A DNA stretch of 64,000 nucleotides, taken from Opitutales bacterium. GTDB taxonomy: Bacteria > Verrucomicrobiota > Verrucomicrobiia > Opitutales > UBA953. The position numbers were made by a program, and so were the translations under genes. The stretch is taken from positions 124,001-188,000 of the forward strand of contig JAFXKI010000010.1 of the NCBI GenBank assembly GCA_017531845.1, written 5' to 3'. Within the stretch, counting starts at the first letter, position 1; every line of letters begins with the position of its first letter. This document shows positions 9,370 through 19,235 of the stretch, in pieces. Under the pieces are notes generated by a model. It had not been told where the DNA came from. It ran no database searches and saw nothing but the letters and a program-made list of their open reading frames with translations.

Positions 9370-11331
9370 CTACCACTGATTGTTCATATTTTGGGTTTTG
9401 ATGTCGTTCATGTCGTAGTTGCGCTCCTTGCAACCGCGAATCGGACGCGGCTCGGAAAGCTCGAATTCAACAACGTCGACGACGTTTTTCCCGCGCTTCA
9501 AAAACGGTGCCGGGCAATACAGGCGCAACTGCGGGCCGACCGGCTTGCCGTCCATCGTTTGGCTCCAATAACGCCCGAGATTGTGCCCGTTCACGTAAAG
9601 CACGCCCTTGCCCCATTTTGACATGTCGAGAAACGTGTCGCCGACTTTCGACAAGTTAAACGTGCCACGAAAATGCCCGCCGGGAACGCTTTTGTCCTGA
9701 GACTCCGCCTTTTTCGCGTCCGCCACGGAATCCGCCGAAAGCGTTTTCGGAACGACGGTCCAGTTTTTCAACGCCTTGCCGTCCAAACGCACTTCGCCGA
9801 CAATTCCTTTTCGGTCGCTTTCCATTTTTCCGCCGTAATTAATGTGCCCCATGCCTTCAACCATGATTTCGAGCTCGGCGGCTTTTTCACGCGCGGGAAC
9901 GGCTACAGGTTGCTTTTTCATACGACGATCGACCGTTGCGATGAGTTTTCCGTCGAGATAAATGTGCGCGTAATCGTGAATGCCGTCGAAATCGAGCGTT
10001 CCCGCCGCGCCCGCAGGCACGCGCGTGCGGTAAAATGCGAGCCCCTGATTTTGCCCGAAAGCTTCGAAATACGGAGCGTCTTTGAATTTCCCGCCGTTTC
10101 TGAACGGGAACGTTTCCGTATTATCACGCAGGTTTGCGAAAAACCTCGGCGTAAAATCCTTGATTTCAATGGACGGAATCGGTTTCGGAATCGGCGGCAG
10201 TTTTTCTTTTCCCTTAAGCGCGTTCCCGATGATTTCGCGGTATTGGTGATACTCCTTGGTCGGATTTCCCTGCTCGTTAATCGGCGAACCGTAATCGTAG
10301 CTCGTCAAATCCGTGTGATAATCGCCGCCCGTGCGCGGGTCGTTGTTCGCACCTGCTGTGAAGCCGAAATTCGTGCCGCCGTGCACCGGGAACACGCTGA
10401 AAGAGCGTCCCGTTTCCATGTACCATTTAATGCTTCCGGAAAGATTCGTCGGCGTCCAATTGCCTTCTCCCCAGCGGCGCAGCCAGCCCGGATACGTTTC
10501 CGAGGAAAACACGGGAACGCCCGGATTGTATTTGTTCGCCACGCGCCACGCGCCGTCGTTTTGTCCCGGATCCAGTCCGATGCAAACATCTTTGTCCGGG
10601 TAAATCATGCCGCGCAAAAAGTGGTCGCCCGCGCCGTCGGACATATAAATCGGCGTAAAACCGCGCTTCGTCCAAAAATCCTTCAGCCAACGCAGATATT
10701 CCGGATCCTTGCGCGGCCAACTGCCGTGCTCGTTTTCGATTTGCGTCATCAGAATCGGCCCGCCGTTTTGCGCGCGGAACGGTTCTGCGACCTTTGCAAT
10801 CGCTTTCAGGTAGCGCGTTTGCGCCTCCATAAAATTTTTGTCCTTAATCGTGCGGATTTTTGCGTCTTTTTCCTTGAGCAAATACGCGGGAAGCCCGCCG
10901 AAATCCCATTCGCCGCAAACATACGGGCCCGGGCGGAAAAGCACCCACATGCCGTTGTCTTGGCAAAGCTGAAGAAACGCCGCAATGTCGCGATTGCCGG
11001 TTTTAAAATCGAACGAGCCGTCCGCTTGCTCGAAATCGTTCCACATCGTGTAAAAAGCGATTGTGTTCAGCCCCATCGCCTTGCACATCTTAATGCGGTG
11101 ATCCCAGTATTCGCGCGGAATACGCTGCGGGTGAATTTCCCCGCCGCGAATCTGAAACGGCTTTCCGTCGAGCACGAAAATCCCGTCGTTCGGGTTTTGC
11201 GGATTTTTCGCAAATTCAAATTTCACGGGTTGCGTTCCCGCATTTTTCGGCGCCGCAAACGCGGGAACGCCGGAGAACGGAAGCAAGGAAGCACCCGCCA
11301 ATAAAATCGCAACGAATTTAGTGTTTTTCAT
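9370..11331 (-). CDS. Secreted beta-galactosidase, glycoside hydrolase family 35
   Basis: The start at 11331 gives 653 aa with a signal peptide ending near VPAFAA; a more upstream in-frame ATG would spoil it. The GH35 TIM barrel begins with FVLDGKPFQIRGGEIHPQRI. It includes GLNTIAFYTMWNDFEQADG, FRPGPYVCGEWDFGGLP and the acid/base region TQIENEHGSW; the nucleophile is the Glu in FSSETYPGW. A C-terminal jelly-roll part ends with VNGHNLGRYW, a usual GH35 feature. The enzyme should remove terminal beta-galactose in the periplasm or outside. The stop overlaps the hemE ribosome-binding site, an unusual pairing of a secreted glycosidase with haem synthesis. A terminator at 11385-11419 separates it from the preceding gene, so a promoter should lie just upstream; none is obvious. 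Confidence 0.93.
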   Translation of the reverse strand: MKNTKFVAILLAGASLLPFSGVPAFAAPKNAGTQPVKFEFAKNPQNPNDGIFVLDGKPFQIRGGEIHPQRIPREYWDHRIKMCKAMGLNTIAFYTMWNDFEQADGSFDFKTGNRDIAAFLQLCQDNGMWVLFRPGPYVCGEWDFGGLPAYLLKEKDAKIRTIKDKNFMEAQTRYLKAIAKVAEPFRAQNGGPILMTQIENEHGSWPRKDPEYLRWLKDFWTKRGFTPIYMSDGAGDHFLRGMIYPDKDVCIGLDPGQNDGAWRVANKYNPGVPVFSSETYPGWLRRWGEGNWTPTNLSGSIKWYMETGRSFSVFPVHGGTNFGFTAGANNDPRTGGDYHTDLTSYDYGSPINEQGNPTKEYHQYREIIGNALKGKEKLPPIPKPIPSIEIKDFTPRFFANLRDNTETFPFRNGGKFKDAPYFEAFGQNQGLAFYRTRVPAGAAGTLDFDGIHDYAHIYLDGKLIATVDRRMKKQPVAVPAREKAAELEIMVEGMGHINYGGKMESDRKGIVGEVRLDGKALKNWTVVPKTLSADSVADAKKAESQDKSVPGGHFRGTFNLSKVGDTFLDMSKWGKGVLYVNGHNLGRYWSQTMDGKPVGPQLRLYCPAPFLKRGKNVVDVVEFELSEPRPIRGCKERNYDMNDIKTQNMNNQW

Positions 11332-11384
11332 ATTTGAGAATAAAAAACTACTAACTCGGAAATTTTCACGCAATCCCAAACACA

Positions 11385-11419
11385 AAAAACGCAAAGACGA
11401 AAAAAGCCTTTGCGTTTTT
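11385..11419 (-). terminator. Intrinsic terminator behind the Arg/Gly-rich protein gene
   Basis: AAAAACGCAAAG (11385-11396) pairs perfectly with CTTTGCGTTTTT (11408-11419). It lies 47 nt past the stop at 11466 and carries a U-run on the minus strand. Confidence 0.8.
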
Positions 11420-11465
11420 GCGCTAAACCAGCGCGTTTAGGGAATTTCGACAAACGAAGATTTCC

Positions 11466-13163
11466 TTAATCCGCCGCGACTTCTCCCGGCGTTACCCCGG
11501 AGGAAGCGGTAGCTTCTTCTGCGGGAGCGACGGTTTCCTCGACAGGAGCGGCAGGCTCCTCCGCAGAAACGGCGGATTCCTCGGTTTTCGCCTCGGTTTC
11601 TTCTTCCTTCGCGGCTGCTTTCGCCTGGGCGACCGTCATTTTCGGATAAGTGAAAAGAGAACCGTCGGAGAGCTCGGAAACGTAGCCTTCGAGAACAAGC
11701 CAGCGCACGTTCACGAGAAGCTCTGAAAGTTGAGACTCCGCTTCGGAACCGGCATCCGTCGGTTCCGTCGGCGCAGGTACCGAAGTCGGTTCCGCATTTT
11801 CCGCCGGCGCGGGAACGCTTTCGGAAACAACGTCCGTTTTCCCTTCTTCCGGCTTTGACGCTTCATCTCCGATTCCGAGCATGAGTTTCGGCAAATCCTG
11901 CACTTTCGTGTTCGGATGTTTTTCGAGAAAATCAAAAACACGCTGAATCGTATCGGAGAACACCGAGTCCGGCGTGCGGAACTTACGGCGAATCGCGCAA
12001 ACAAGCGTAATTCCCTTCGCACCGCGCTTGAACAAAGAAAATCCGGAGCGGCGCAGACGCCCGCGCAAGAGGTTCGCCGTATTCAACGGAAACTTCCGTT
12101 GAAATTCCAACTCGTGCTCAATCCCGGCTTTCACGACACCCATCGGCATCTGCTCCAGCATTTTCCCGGGAATGCGCGCCGCACCAACCGTGCGGAGCAC
12201 CTTGTTTTTCCGGTTGGAAAGCAAAAAGGCTTTTGCCGCGCCGACACCATCGAGCGTTTCCGGCTCGCCTTCACGGCGATCCTTAATCGTGTAACGCTCA
12301 ACCGTCTTCATTTTTTCGACCCACGCATTAATCGCTTCCTGATCCTTGACGGTTTCGAGACGCGACATGAATTTTTCAAACGGCATTTTCGGGAAATTCG
12401 CCGCATGGTGATCGCGCAAAATCTGCTGATATGCATGATAATTCGGCGGAGCAAGCAATTCTCCCGTAAATCCGCATTTCGCAATCATGGAAAAGTTCCC
12501 CTTAGGGGCTTCAATCTCAACGGTCTCCACCGTAAAGAATTTATCTTTGTGTTGAGCAAAGACATACGCAAACGCATCCGCTTCGTTCAGGAAAGGCATA
12601 CCGTCGGGAACACTGACAACGAGCTGCGGCGCAGGCTCGGCGGGAACGCTTCCATTGCCTTTGCGTGCCAACGGTTTGATCGCAATCGTAAAGCGTTCCG
12701 GTTTTTCCAAAATCAAATTCGCGATCTCAAACAACGCGTAAGTGCGCGCCGAATTTTTAATCGCCTTGGAAAGAATCCCGAACGGCTTTTCCTCCGGGAA
12801 AAACGAAACTTCAACCACGCGCGGAGCGGGAACAAACCCGGAACGCTTGCCGTCTCGACGGTGCGGCGGTTTCCCGCGGCGCTCTTTGCGCGGCGCCTCT
12901 CCTTCCGGATGTGTGCCGGATTCCGCCTCAGAGACAACTCCGCGCTCCCGATTGCGCGGCGGACGGCGATCCCGAAAGCCAGCCCCGGAGCCGCGTTCCC
13001 GCTTCGGAGCCGAGCCGCGCCGATCGTCACGCGAAATCCGACCGACGGAAATCTTGTCGGTTTTATTTCCCGAAGCCCAAGAAGGCTCAAGGCTAAGCGA
13101 TGAAAGCGCGCTCAAATCAAGCTCGCCGGAAAATTTTTCGTTATCTTCGTTTTTGCCGTTCAT
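11466..13163 (-). CDS. Conserved-looking hypothetical protein with Arg/Gly-rich head and acidic Ala/Pro/Glu tail
   Basis: I do not recognise this 565-aa protein. The start MNGKNEDNEKF at 13163 is preferred over an earlier in-frame ATG. Residues ~40-125 are strongly basic and rich in Arg, Gly and Pro (for example RERGSGAGFRDRRPPRNRER), resembling RNA-binding RGG-like segments. A folded middle section (~130-440) begins VVEVSFFPEEKPFGILSKAIKNS and contains KCGFTGELLAPPNYHAYQQI; I see no catalytic motif in it. The end is a low-complexity acidic tail of Glu, Ala, Pro and Val. There is no signal peptide or membrane helix, so it should be cytoplasmic. A good promoter lies in the end of uvrA (13197-13225), and a terminator follows. 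A nucleic-acid role is a guess based only on the basic head. Confidence 0.7.
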   Translation of the reverse strand: MNGKNEDNEKFSGELDLSALSSLSLEPSWASGNKTDKISVGRISRDDRRGSAPKRERGSGAGFRDRRPPRNRERGVVSEAESGTHPEGEAPRKERRGKPPHRRDGKRSGFVPAPRVVEVSFFPEEKPFGILSKAIKNSARTYALFEIANLILEKPERFTIAIKPLARKGNGSVPAEPAPQLVVSVPDGMPFLNEADAFAYVFAQHKDKFFTVETVEIEAPKGNFSMIAKCGFTGELLAPPNYHAYQQILRDHHAANFPKMPFEKFMSRLETVKDQEAINAWVEKMKTVERYTIKDRREGEPETLDGVGAAKAFLLSNRKNKVLRTVGAARIPGKMLEQMPMGVVKAGIEHELEFQRKFPLNTANLLRGRLRRSGFSLFKRGAKGITLVCAIRRKFRTPDSVFSDTIQRVFDFLEKHPNTKVQDLPKLMLGIGDEASKPEEGKTDVVSESVPAPAENAEPTSVPAPTEPTDAGSEAESQLSELLVNVRWLVLEGYVSELSDGSLFTYPKMTVAQAKAAAKEEETEAKTEESAVSAEEPAAPVEETVAPAEEATASSGVTPGEVAAD

Positions 13164-13196
13164 AGGTTTTACGAAAAAAAAAAAGTTATGCGGAGA

Positions 13197-13225
13197 ATTA
13201 AACCGCCCTGTCGGCATTTGCGCAA
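13197..13225 (-). promoter_or_regulatory. Putative sigma70-type promoter for the 565-aa protein
   Basis: On the minus strand TTGCGC (13220-13225), a 17-nt spacer and TTTAAT (13197-13202) match a housekeeping promoter well. The predicted leader is ~28 nt. It overlaps the last codons of uvrA. Confidence 0.5.
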
Positions 13226-16200
13226 CCGGAAAGAGTTTTCCGGGTTCGTATCGGCAAAAACGATGCCGTGGGCGAAACGTCCTCTGTTAATTTTGCCAAC
13301 CCGATCACATCGCCCTGATAAAGCAGGCGTCCGCCGGCGTTCCCGCCCTCCGGTCCGATTTCAATGATATGATCCGCTTCCGCCAGCACGTCCGCGTGAT
13401 GCTCAACCACGATAACCGTGTGCCCTTCGTCAACCAAACGGTGAAGCAAGTGCAGAAGCTTTTCGCAGTCCGCCTGATGCAAGCCGATGGTCGGTTCTTC
13501 AAGAATATAACAATTTTTCTGCGGCGTTCCCGCTCTCACCTTTCCCATGCGTTCCTTCCACGACGGAAGCGCCGTTACCAATTCGCTGACGAGTTTCAAA
13601 CGCTGCGACTCTCCGCCCGAAAGCGTCGGAGAACTTTGCCCAAGCGTCAAATAACCCAAACCGCATTCCGTCATCAACGCACAAATTTCCTGCAGCTTTT
13701 TATGAAAAGAGAAAAACTCTGCCGCCTCCGCAAACGTCATCGCAAGCACGTCCGCGATATTTTTTCCGTTCCAGCGAATATCTTCGACTGCCGGCGAATA
13801 ACGCGTTCCCGCGCAATCCTCGCACACAACACTCGTATCCGGCATAAAATTCATTTCGAGCTTCACGCGCCCTGCGCCGGCGCAGGTTTCACAACGTCCG
13901 CCTTTTGTATTAAACGAAAAAAAGCCCGCGGAAAGCCCGCGCATACGCGCCTCGGGAAGCGTCGCAAAAACCTGCCGGATAATGTCAAACGCGCCGATGT
14001 AAGTCGCCGGAGTAGAGCGCGACGTTTTTCCTATCGGCTCCTGGTCGACGACTATCAGCTTCCGAAATACGTTCCCGCCGCGTAGCTCGCGAAACGCGGC
14101 TTTCCCGGAATCATCGTCAATGAGGCGTTCCCGCAAAGCGCGATCTCCCGTAAGCGTATCTATTTTTTTAGATACGGAAAAAGCAAGAGCCGGCGCGAGC
14201 AAATCCGAAACCAGCGTCGATTTTCCCGCACCGGAAACGCCGCAAACGACATTCAGCCGCCCGACCGCAAATTTCACATCGATATTCTTCAAATTGCGCA
14301 AGCGTGCGCCGCGAAGCGAAACAAACGCCGCGTTTTTCCCGACTTTTCGCCATGCGCCAAGCATCGGATGCGGAATTCCCACCGATAAAAATTTCGCCGT
14401 GCGGGAATTTTTCGCCTTCGCATTTTTCAGCAAGAGCTTCGGTGCACCGGAAAAAAGAATTTCCCCGCCCTGCGTTCCCGAACCCGGTCCCATATCCACA
14501 ATATAATCCGCCACGCGCATCGTTTCCTCGTCATGCTCAACAACCAGCACCGTGTTCCCGCGATCGCGCAAATCTTTCAGCGACCGGATAAGGCGCACGT
14601 TGTCGCGCGGATGCAAGCCGATGCTCGGCTCGTCGAGCACGTAAAGCGCACCGGAAAGATTCGAGCCGAGTTGCGCCGCGAGCCGAATGCGCTGCGCTTC
14701 GCCGCCGGAAAGCGTATTACTCGCACGATCCAACGTAAGATAGCCGAGCCCGACTCCGTCAAGGAAGCGCAGGCGGGAACGCACTTCCGGCACAATGCGC
14801 GCGGCAACGGCTTTGTCTCTCGCGTTTAGTTTCAAATGCTCCAAAACATCAAGCAATTGCGCCGGAGAAAGCGCGAGCAATTCGGGAAGCGAAAACGACG
14901 CGCCCACCGCACATTTTTTTTCGTCGGCAAAAATACGAACGGCGCGCGCAAGCGCATTTAAACGCTCGCCACGGCAAACCGGACAAATTTTCCGGGAAAC
15001 CTTATCGGAAAGTGCATCGTCGTTAAGCGCATCTTCTTCTGCGCCCCAAGCTTCCACCACGCGCCCGTGCCCGTGGCATTCCGGGCACCAGCCGCGCGGA
15101 GAATTCCACGAGAAATTTTTCGGATCAAGCTCCGGAAAAGCCTCGCCGGTTTCCGGATCAATGCGTTCCCGCGAAAGCCACTCCACGACGTTCCCGCGCG
15201 CGCCCAAAAGAAGCGCAATTCCTTTTCCGAGGCGCAACGCTTCGCCAACCGCCTTTTTCAACAAACCGGAATCCGCAGCCGAAATCTCCGCAACAACCAC
15301 CTCAATATCATGTTCTTTGTAACGATCGAGCGGCTTAAAATTTTTCAATTCCGTAATGATTCCGTCGATACGCAATTTTTCATACCCGTGTTCAATCGCC
15401 CAAGTTGCAAGCGGTTGGTGGTGACCTTTGCGGTTGCGGATAAGCGGAGCCGCGAGCAAAAGTTTTTCGTTTTTACTGCGAGACGTCAAAACGTCGGCAA
15501 CGCGTGCGCGCACCTGCTCCTGCGTTCCCGCGACCAGCGGCGTTCCCGTGCGCGGATTGTGCATCACGCCGATTCTTGCATATAGAAGGCGCAGATACTG
15601 TGCGACTTCCGTCACCGTCGCGACCGTGGATTTTGCGCTTCCGCGCGTGATGCGTTGCTCAATGGCAACCGTCGGCGGGAGCCCCGTCAGTACATCCGCA
15701 TCGGGGCGCGGCATTTGCTCCACGAACTGGCGCGCATACGCGCTCATACACTCCATGAAGCGGCGCTGACCTTCGGCAAAAATCACATCAAACGCCAGCG
15801 AAGATTTTCCCGAACCGGAAACGCCCGTAAACACCGTGAGCGTGCGATGCGGAATTTCCAAAGAAACATTTTTCAAATTGTGCTCTCGCACGCCGCGAAG
15901 CGAAATCCCTGCAGTATTTTCCGGCAACACAGGCGGCTCTTCCCGAACGAAACCGGGCACAAAATTCATCGTAGCATTCTGCGCTTCCCGCAAAAACGGA
16001 GCCGTAGCCGTGTCTCCGGTCGCGAGTTGCGAAGGCGTTCCCGCCGCCACGAGTTTCCCGCCTTTTTCACCCGCCTCCGGTCCAAGCTCAAGCAGCCAAT
16101 CGCAGGCGAGCAACACATCCGTCTGATGCTCGACGACGACCACCGTATTTCCCGCCGCTACGAGTTTTTTCAAAATTTTAATGAGCAAAGAAACGTCTTC

Positions 16201-18840
16201 GCGGTGAAGCCCCGTTGTGGGTTCGTCCAGCAAAATCAGGCGTCCGGCGGTTCCGCATTCCGCCTTTTTCTTCCCCTTTTCCGGAGAGGCAATCGATGTA
16301 AGGAATTTAACGAGCTTGAGCCGCTGTGCCTCTCCTCCGGAAAGTGTATTTAAAGGTTGCCCGAGCGACAAATACCCGAGTCCTATACTTTCGAGAAGCT
16401 CCAGTTTTTCAACAATTTTTCGCGTTCCCGCAAAAAACGATTTTGCCTCCGAAACCGTGAGATCAAGAATTTCCGCCACGTTTTTTCCGTTACAGCGAAA
16501 TTCGAGCACCTCGCGACGAAACCGCCGCCCTTCGCAAACCGGACACGGGACGTGAACGTCGGAAAGAAACTGCATCTCAACCGCTTCCCAGCCGGCGCCG
16601 CCGCAATGCGGGCAACGCCCGTCTCCGCTGTTAAACGAAAAATGCGACGCCGTCAGCCCCAACCGTTGAGCTTCTTCCGTATCCGAAAGTAAATTACGTA
16701 TGTGATCCCAAACGCCGGAATAAAGTGCCGTGTTGGAACGCGGTGTTTTTGAAACAGGAGATTGGTCAACGAGAACGACTTCCGAAATCGGCTCTCCGGA
16801 TTCAAATTTGAACGGCGGCAATTCAAAATCATCTTCCACGGGATCGCCCGATTTATCCTCCGCAAAATGTGCGAGCACATTATTCAGCAAAGTCGATTTT
16901 CCCGAACCGGAAACGCCGCAAAGCCCGACCAATGCGTGCATCGGAAACGCCACGGAAAAATCCTTCAAATTGTGGGCAAAAACTTTTTCGAGTTTGATTT
17001 TCGGTGCTTTTTTCCCGCAAACAACCGCACCGGAATTCGCGAGCACGGGAACGCGCGCACCGCTCAACCACGCGCCCGTTACGGAATTTTTGCATTTCAA
17101 AATCCCTTCGGGTTCGCCGGAATAAACGAGTAAGCCGCCCTCCGCTCCCGGCTTCGGACCGATTTCAATCAGCCAATCCGCCGCCCGCATCACGGATTCG
17201 TCGTGTTCCACCACCACTACCGTATTCCCGCCGGAGACAAGCCTCCGCAAAATCGAAACCATTTTCCCGAGGTCGCGCGCGTGGAGCCCGACGCTCGGCT
17301 CGTCGAGAATAAACAAAGTGTTGGCAAGCGACGCGCCCAAGCACGCCGTGAGGTTCACGCGCTGCGTTTCCCCGCCGGAAAGCGTGCGCGACTGGCGGTC
17401 AAGAGTCAGATATCCCAAGCCCACTTCCCGCAAATACGAAAGCCGGTTACGCGTTTCGACAAACGCGACATCCTCCGCCCGCTGCGCGGAAGTTTCGCTT
17501 GTCGCGAAATGCAAATCCTCCGTAAGTTCCAATAATTCATCAACAGTTTTGGAATACAATTCCGGGAGCGTGAACCCGCGCCACTTCCAGCAAAGCGATT
17601 CTTCCCGAAACCGCGTTCCCGCGCATTCCGGACATTTTACGTAAGCGCGAAAGCGAGAAAGAAAAACGCGCACGTGCATTTTGTAAGACGTGCTTTCAAG
17701 CCACGAAAAAAATCGACGCACGCCATACCAGCCGCGCGACCATTCCGACTCCGTCCAATCCGCATCGCCGGCAAGAATGTATTCCCGCGTTTCGGCGGGT
17801 AACTTGCTCCACGGCACATTTGTCGGAATTTTTTTGCGGCGGCAGGCACGCATCAGGTCCGCTTGGGATTCGCCGTAAACTTCCCCGGAAAACGGTGCGA
17901 ACACGCCTTCCGCGAGCGTTTTCGTCTCGTCGGGAATCACTTTTTTCCAGTCAACTTCGATAACGCGCCCGAAGCCGCGGCAACGCGGGCACGCGCCGAC
18001 GGGCGAATTGAACGAAAAAAGTGCCGGCGTCGCTTCTCGAAAACGCCGGCGTGTTTTCGGCGAAACCAGTTTGTCCGCAAACGCGCCGCATTCTTCGTAA
18101 TTTCCGTTCCCGCATTTTTTAAAAAGAAATAAAATTCCGCCGCCGAGTTTCATCGCCGATGCCGCCGCTTCGATGAAACGGGAACGATCCGTATCCGAAA
18201 TACGGATACGGTCGGCAACCACAAAAATTTTTCCGGCTTTTCCCGCCTGCGGGTTTTGCAGAAAGTCGTCGATTTCAAAAAGCTCTTTTTCTGCCAAAAT
18301 TTTAGTAAACCCGCGCGAAACAAACTCCGGTAAAATTTCCGCCCAGCGTATTTTTTTCGGTCGCTCCAAAAGAAACGCGACGACAAGGCGTTCCCCGTCA
18401 AAGCGTTCCCGCACATGCGCCCAAACCGAGGCGGGAGACCACGCCCGAAGCGGCGTTCCCGTCGCCGGATCAATGAGTTCGGCGTGATGCGCAAACCAAA
18501 TTTTCATCCAATCGCACAGCTCCGTCATCGTCCCGACCGTCGAGCGCGACGTTTTCACGGAATTTCCCTGCTTAATCGCAATCGACGGGCGCACATTTTC
18601 CACCGCATCGACACTCGCCTCGGGCAAAAGTTCGAGAAATTGGCGCGTATAGGGCGAAAACGTTTCAACGTAGCGGCGCTGTCCTTCCGCGTGAAGCGTC
18701 TCGAAGACAAGCGAGGATTTCCCCGCTCCGGAAAGCCCCGTAACGACAACAAGTTTTCCGACGGGAACGTCCACGTCGATTCCTTTTAAATTATTTTGGC
18801 GCACTCCGCGCAGCCGAATGGCTTCCGGTAAATTTTTCAT
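13198..18840 (-). CDS. uvrA: Double-length excinuclease subunit UvrA (two UvrA units in one chain)
   Basis: At 1880 aa this is twice the usual ~940 aa. Two complete UvrA units follow each other, residues ~1-970 and ~971-1880. The chain shows four Walker A motifs (GLSGAGKSS, GVSGSGKST, GVSGSGKSS, GVSGAGKST). It also has four ABC signatures (LSGGETQR, LSGGEAQR, LSGGEAQR, LSGGESQR) and paired CxxC zinc modules in each unit (CPRCRGFG, CPHCGGAG, CPECHGHG, CETCAGAG). UvrA recognises bulky DNA damage and loads UvrB for nucleotide excision repair. All ATPase sites look intact, so neither half is a decayed copy. ATG 18840 (MKNLPEAIRLRGVRQNNLKG) is chosen because an upstream frame extension looks non-coding. 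A covalent UvrA dimer is also known from chlamydiae, which fits a PVC relative. Confidence 0.96.
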   Translation of the reverse strand: MKNLPEAIRLRGVRQNNLKGIDVDVPVGKLVVVTGLSGAGKSSLVFETLHAEGQRRYVETFSPYTRQFLELLPEASVDAVENVRPSIAIKQGNSVKTSRSTVGTMTELCDWMKIWFAHHAELIDPATGTPLRAWSPASVWAHVRERFDGERLVVAFLLERPKKIRWAEILPEFVSRGFTKILAEKELFEIDDFLQNPQAGKAGKIFVVADRIRISDTDRSRFIEAAASAMKLGGGILFLFKKCGNGNYEECGAFADKLVSPKTRRRFREATPALFSFNSPVGACPRCRGFGRVIEVDWKKVIPDETKTLAEGVFAPFSGEVYGESQADLMRACRRKKIPTNVPWSKLPAETREYILAGDADWTESEWSRGWYGVRRFFSWLESTSYKMHVRVFLSRFRAYVKCPECAGTRFREESLCWKWRGFTLPELYSKTVDELLELTEDLHFATSETSAQRAEDVAFVETRNRLSYLREVGLGYLTLDRQSRTLSGGETQRVNLTACLGASLANTLFILDEPSVGLHARDLGKMVSILRRLVSGGNTVVVVEHDESVMRAADWLIEIGPKPGAEGGLLVYSGEPEGILKCKNSVTGAWLSGARVPVLANSGAVVCGKKAPKIKLEKVFAHNLKDFSVAFPMHALVGLCGVSGSGKSTLLNNVLAHFAEDKSGDPVEDDFELPPFKFESGEPISEVVLVDQSPVSKTPRSNTALYSGVWDHIRNLLSDTEEAQRLGLTASHFSFNSGDGRCPHCGGAGWEAVEMQFLSDVHVPCPVCEGRRFRREVLEFRCNGKNVAEILDLTVSEAKSFFAGTRKIVEKLELLESIGLGYLSLGQPLNTLSGGEAQRLKLVKFLTSIASPEKGKKKAECGTAGRLILLDEPTTGLHREDVSLLIKILKKLVAAGNTVVVVEHQTDVLLACDWLLELGPEAGEKGGKLVAAGTPSQLATGDTATAPFLREAQNATMNFVPGFVREEPPVLPENTAGISLRGVREHNLKNVSLEIPHRTLTVFTGVSGSGKSSLAFDVIFAEGQRRFMECMSAYARQFVEQMPRPDADVLTGLPPTVAIEQRITRGSAKSTVATVTEVAQYLRLLYARIGVMHNPRTGTPLVAGTQEQVRARVADVLTSRSKNEKLLLAAPLIRNRKGHHQPLATWAIEHGYEKLRIDGIITELKNFKPLDRYKEHDIEVVVAEISAADSGLLKKAVGEALRLGKGIALLLGARGNVVEWLSRERIDPETGEAFPELDPKNFSWNSPRGWCPECHGHGRVVEAWGAEEDALNDDALSDKVSRKICPVCRGERLNALARAVRIFADEKKCAVGASFSLPELLALSPAQLLDVLEHLKLNARDKAVAARIVPEVRSRLRFLDGVGLGYLTLDRASNTLSGGEAQRIRLAAQLGSNLSGALYVLDEPSIGLHPRDNVRLIRSLKDLRDRGNTVLVVEHDEETMRVADYIVDMGPGSGTQGGEILFSGAPKLLLKNAKAKNSRTAKFLSVGIPHPMLGAWRKVGKNAAFVSLRGARLRNLKNIDVKFAVGRLNVVCGVSGAGKSTLVSDLLAPALAFSVSKKIDTLTGDRALRERLIDDDSGKAAFRELRGGNVFRKLIVVDQEPIGKTSRSTPATYIGAFDIIRQVFATLPEARMRGLSAGFFSFNTKGGRCETCAGAGRVKLEMNFMPDTSVVCEDCAGTRYSPAVEDIRWNGKNIADVLAMTFAEAAEFFSFHKKLQEICALMTECGLGYLTLGQSSPTLSGGESQRLKLVSELVTALPSWKERMGKVRAGTPQKNCYILEEPTIGLHQADCEKLLHLLHRLVDEGHTVIVVEHHADVLAEADHIIEIGPEGGNAGGRLLYQGDVIGLAKLTEDVSPTASFLPIRTRKTLSGCANADRAV

Positions 18841-18911
18841 AGTGTTTAAGCGTTTTGGAATCTTTACATTTTTCGAGCCAAAAACGCAAAGATTTTGAAA
18901 AATCGGGAAAA

Positions 18912-18936
18912 GAAACCACGAAGGAACACGAATTTT
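18912..18936 (-). repeat. Inverted partial copy of the intergenic repeat
   Basis: About 25 nt here (GAAACCACGAAGGAACACGA...) are the near-perfect reverse complement of 19101-19125 within the longer repeat. The two arms lie head-to-head in the uvrA/esterase intergenic region, which holds no gene between 18841 and 19271. Confidence 0.6.
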
Positions 18937-18990
18937 CGCCGCATAACGTTTGGTGAGCAAAGCAAAATTGTCCTTAATACAAGCTTCAAA

Positions 18991-19161
18991 AATCTCGCGC
19001 GAAGACGCTAAGACGCAAAGTTTTTTTGCAGTTTATTTTCCCCGCAGATGAAACAGATATTCGCAGATATCCCGATTTCATCTTTGCGTTATCATTCGTG
19101 AAAATTCGCGTTTCTTCGTGGTTTCTTTTTTAATTAAATTTTAAAAACTTGGCGGCTTTGC
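18991..19161 (+). repeat. Dispersed intergenic repeat, copy A (171 bp)
   Basis: This stretch is about 90% identical by eye to 61277-61444 in the same orientation, with about a dozen substitutions and a 3-nt length difference. Shared landmarks include AATCTCGCGC, GCAAAGTTTTTTTGC, CAGATATTCGCAGAT, CATCTTTGCGTTATCATTCG and CGGCTTTGC. Both copies lie between divergently transcribed genes. No open frame or tRNA-like fold was seen. Confidence 0.85.
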
Positions 19162-19235
19162 ATCTTCGCGCGAAAAAGCCTTTTCACACATCAGCTTATC
19201 GTCGGAAGCCATTAAAGTTGCCTCCTGTTCCGGAA

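Noticed and set aside
13198-18840. Two separate uvrA genes joined by sequencing error
   Set aside because: The frame is open through the junction with sensible sequence and no stop or frameshift, and double UvrA is known in chlamydiae.
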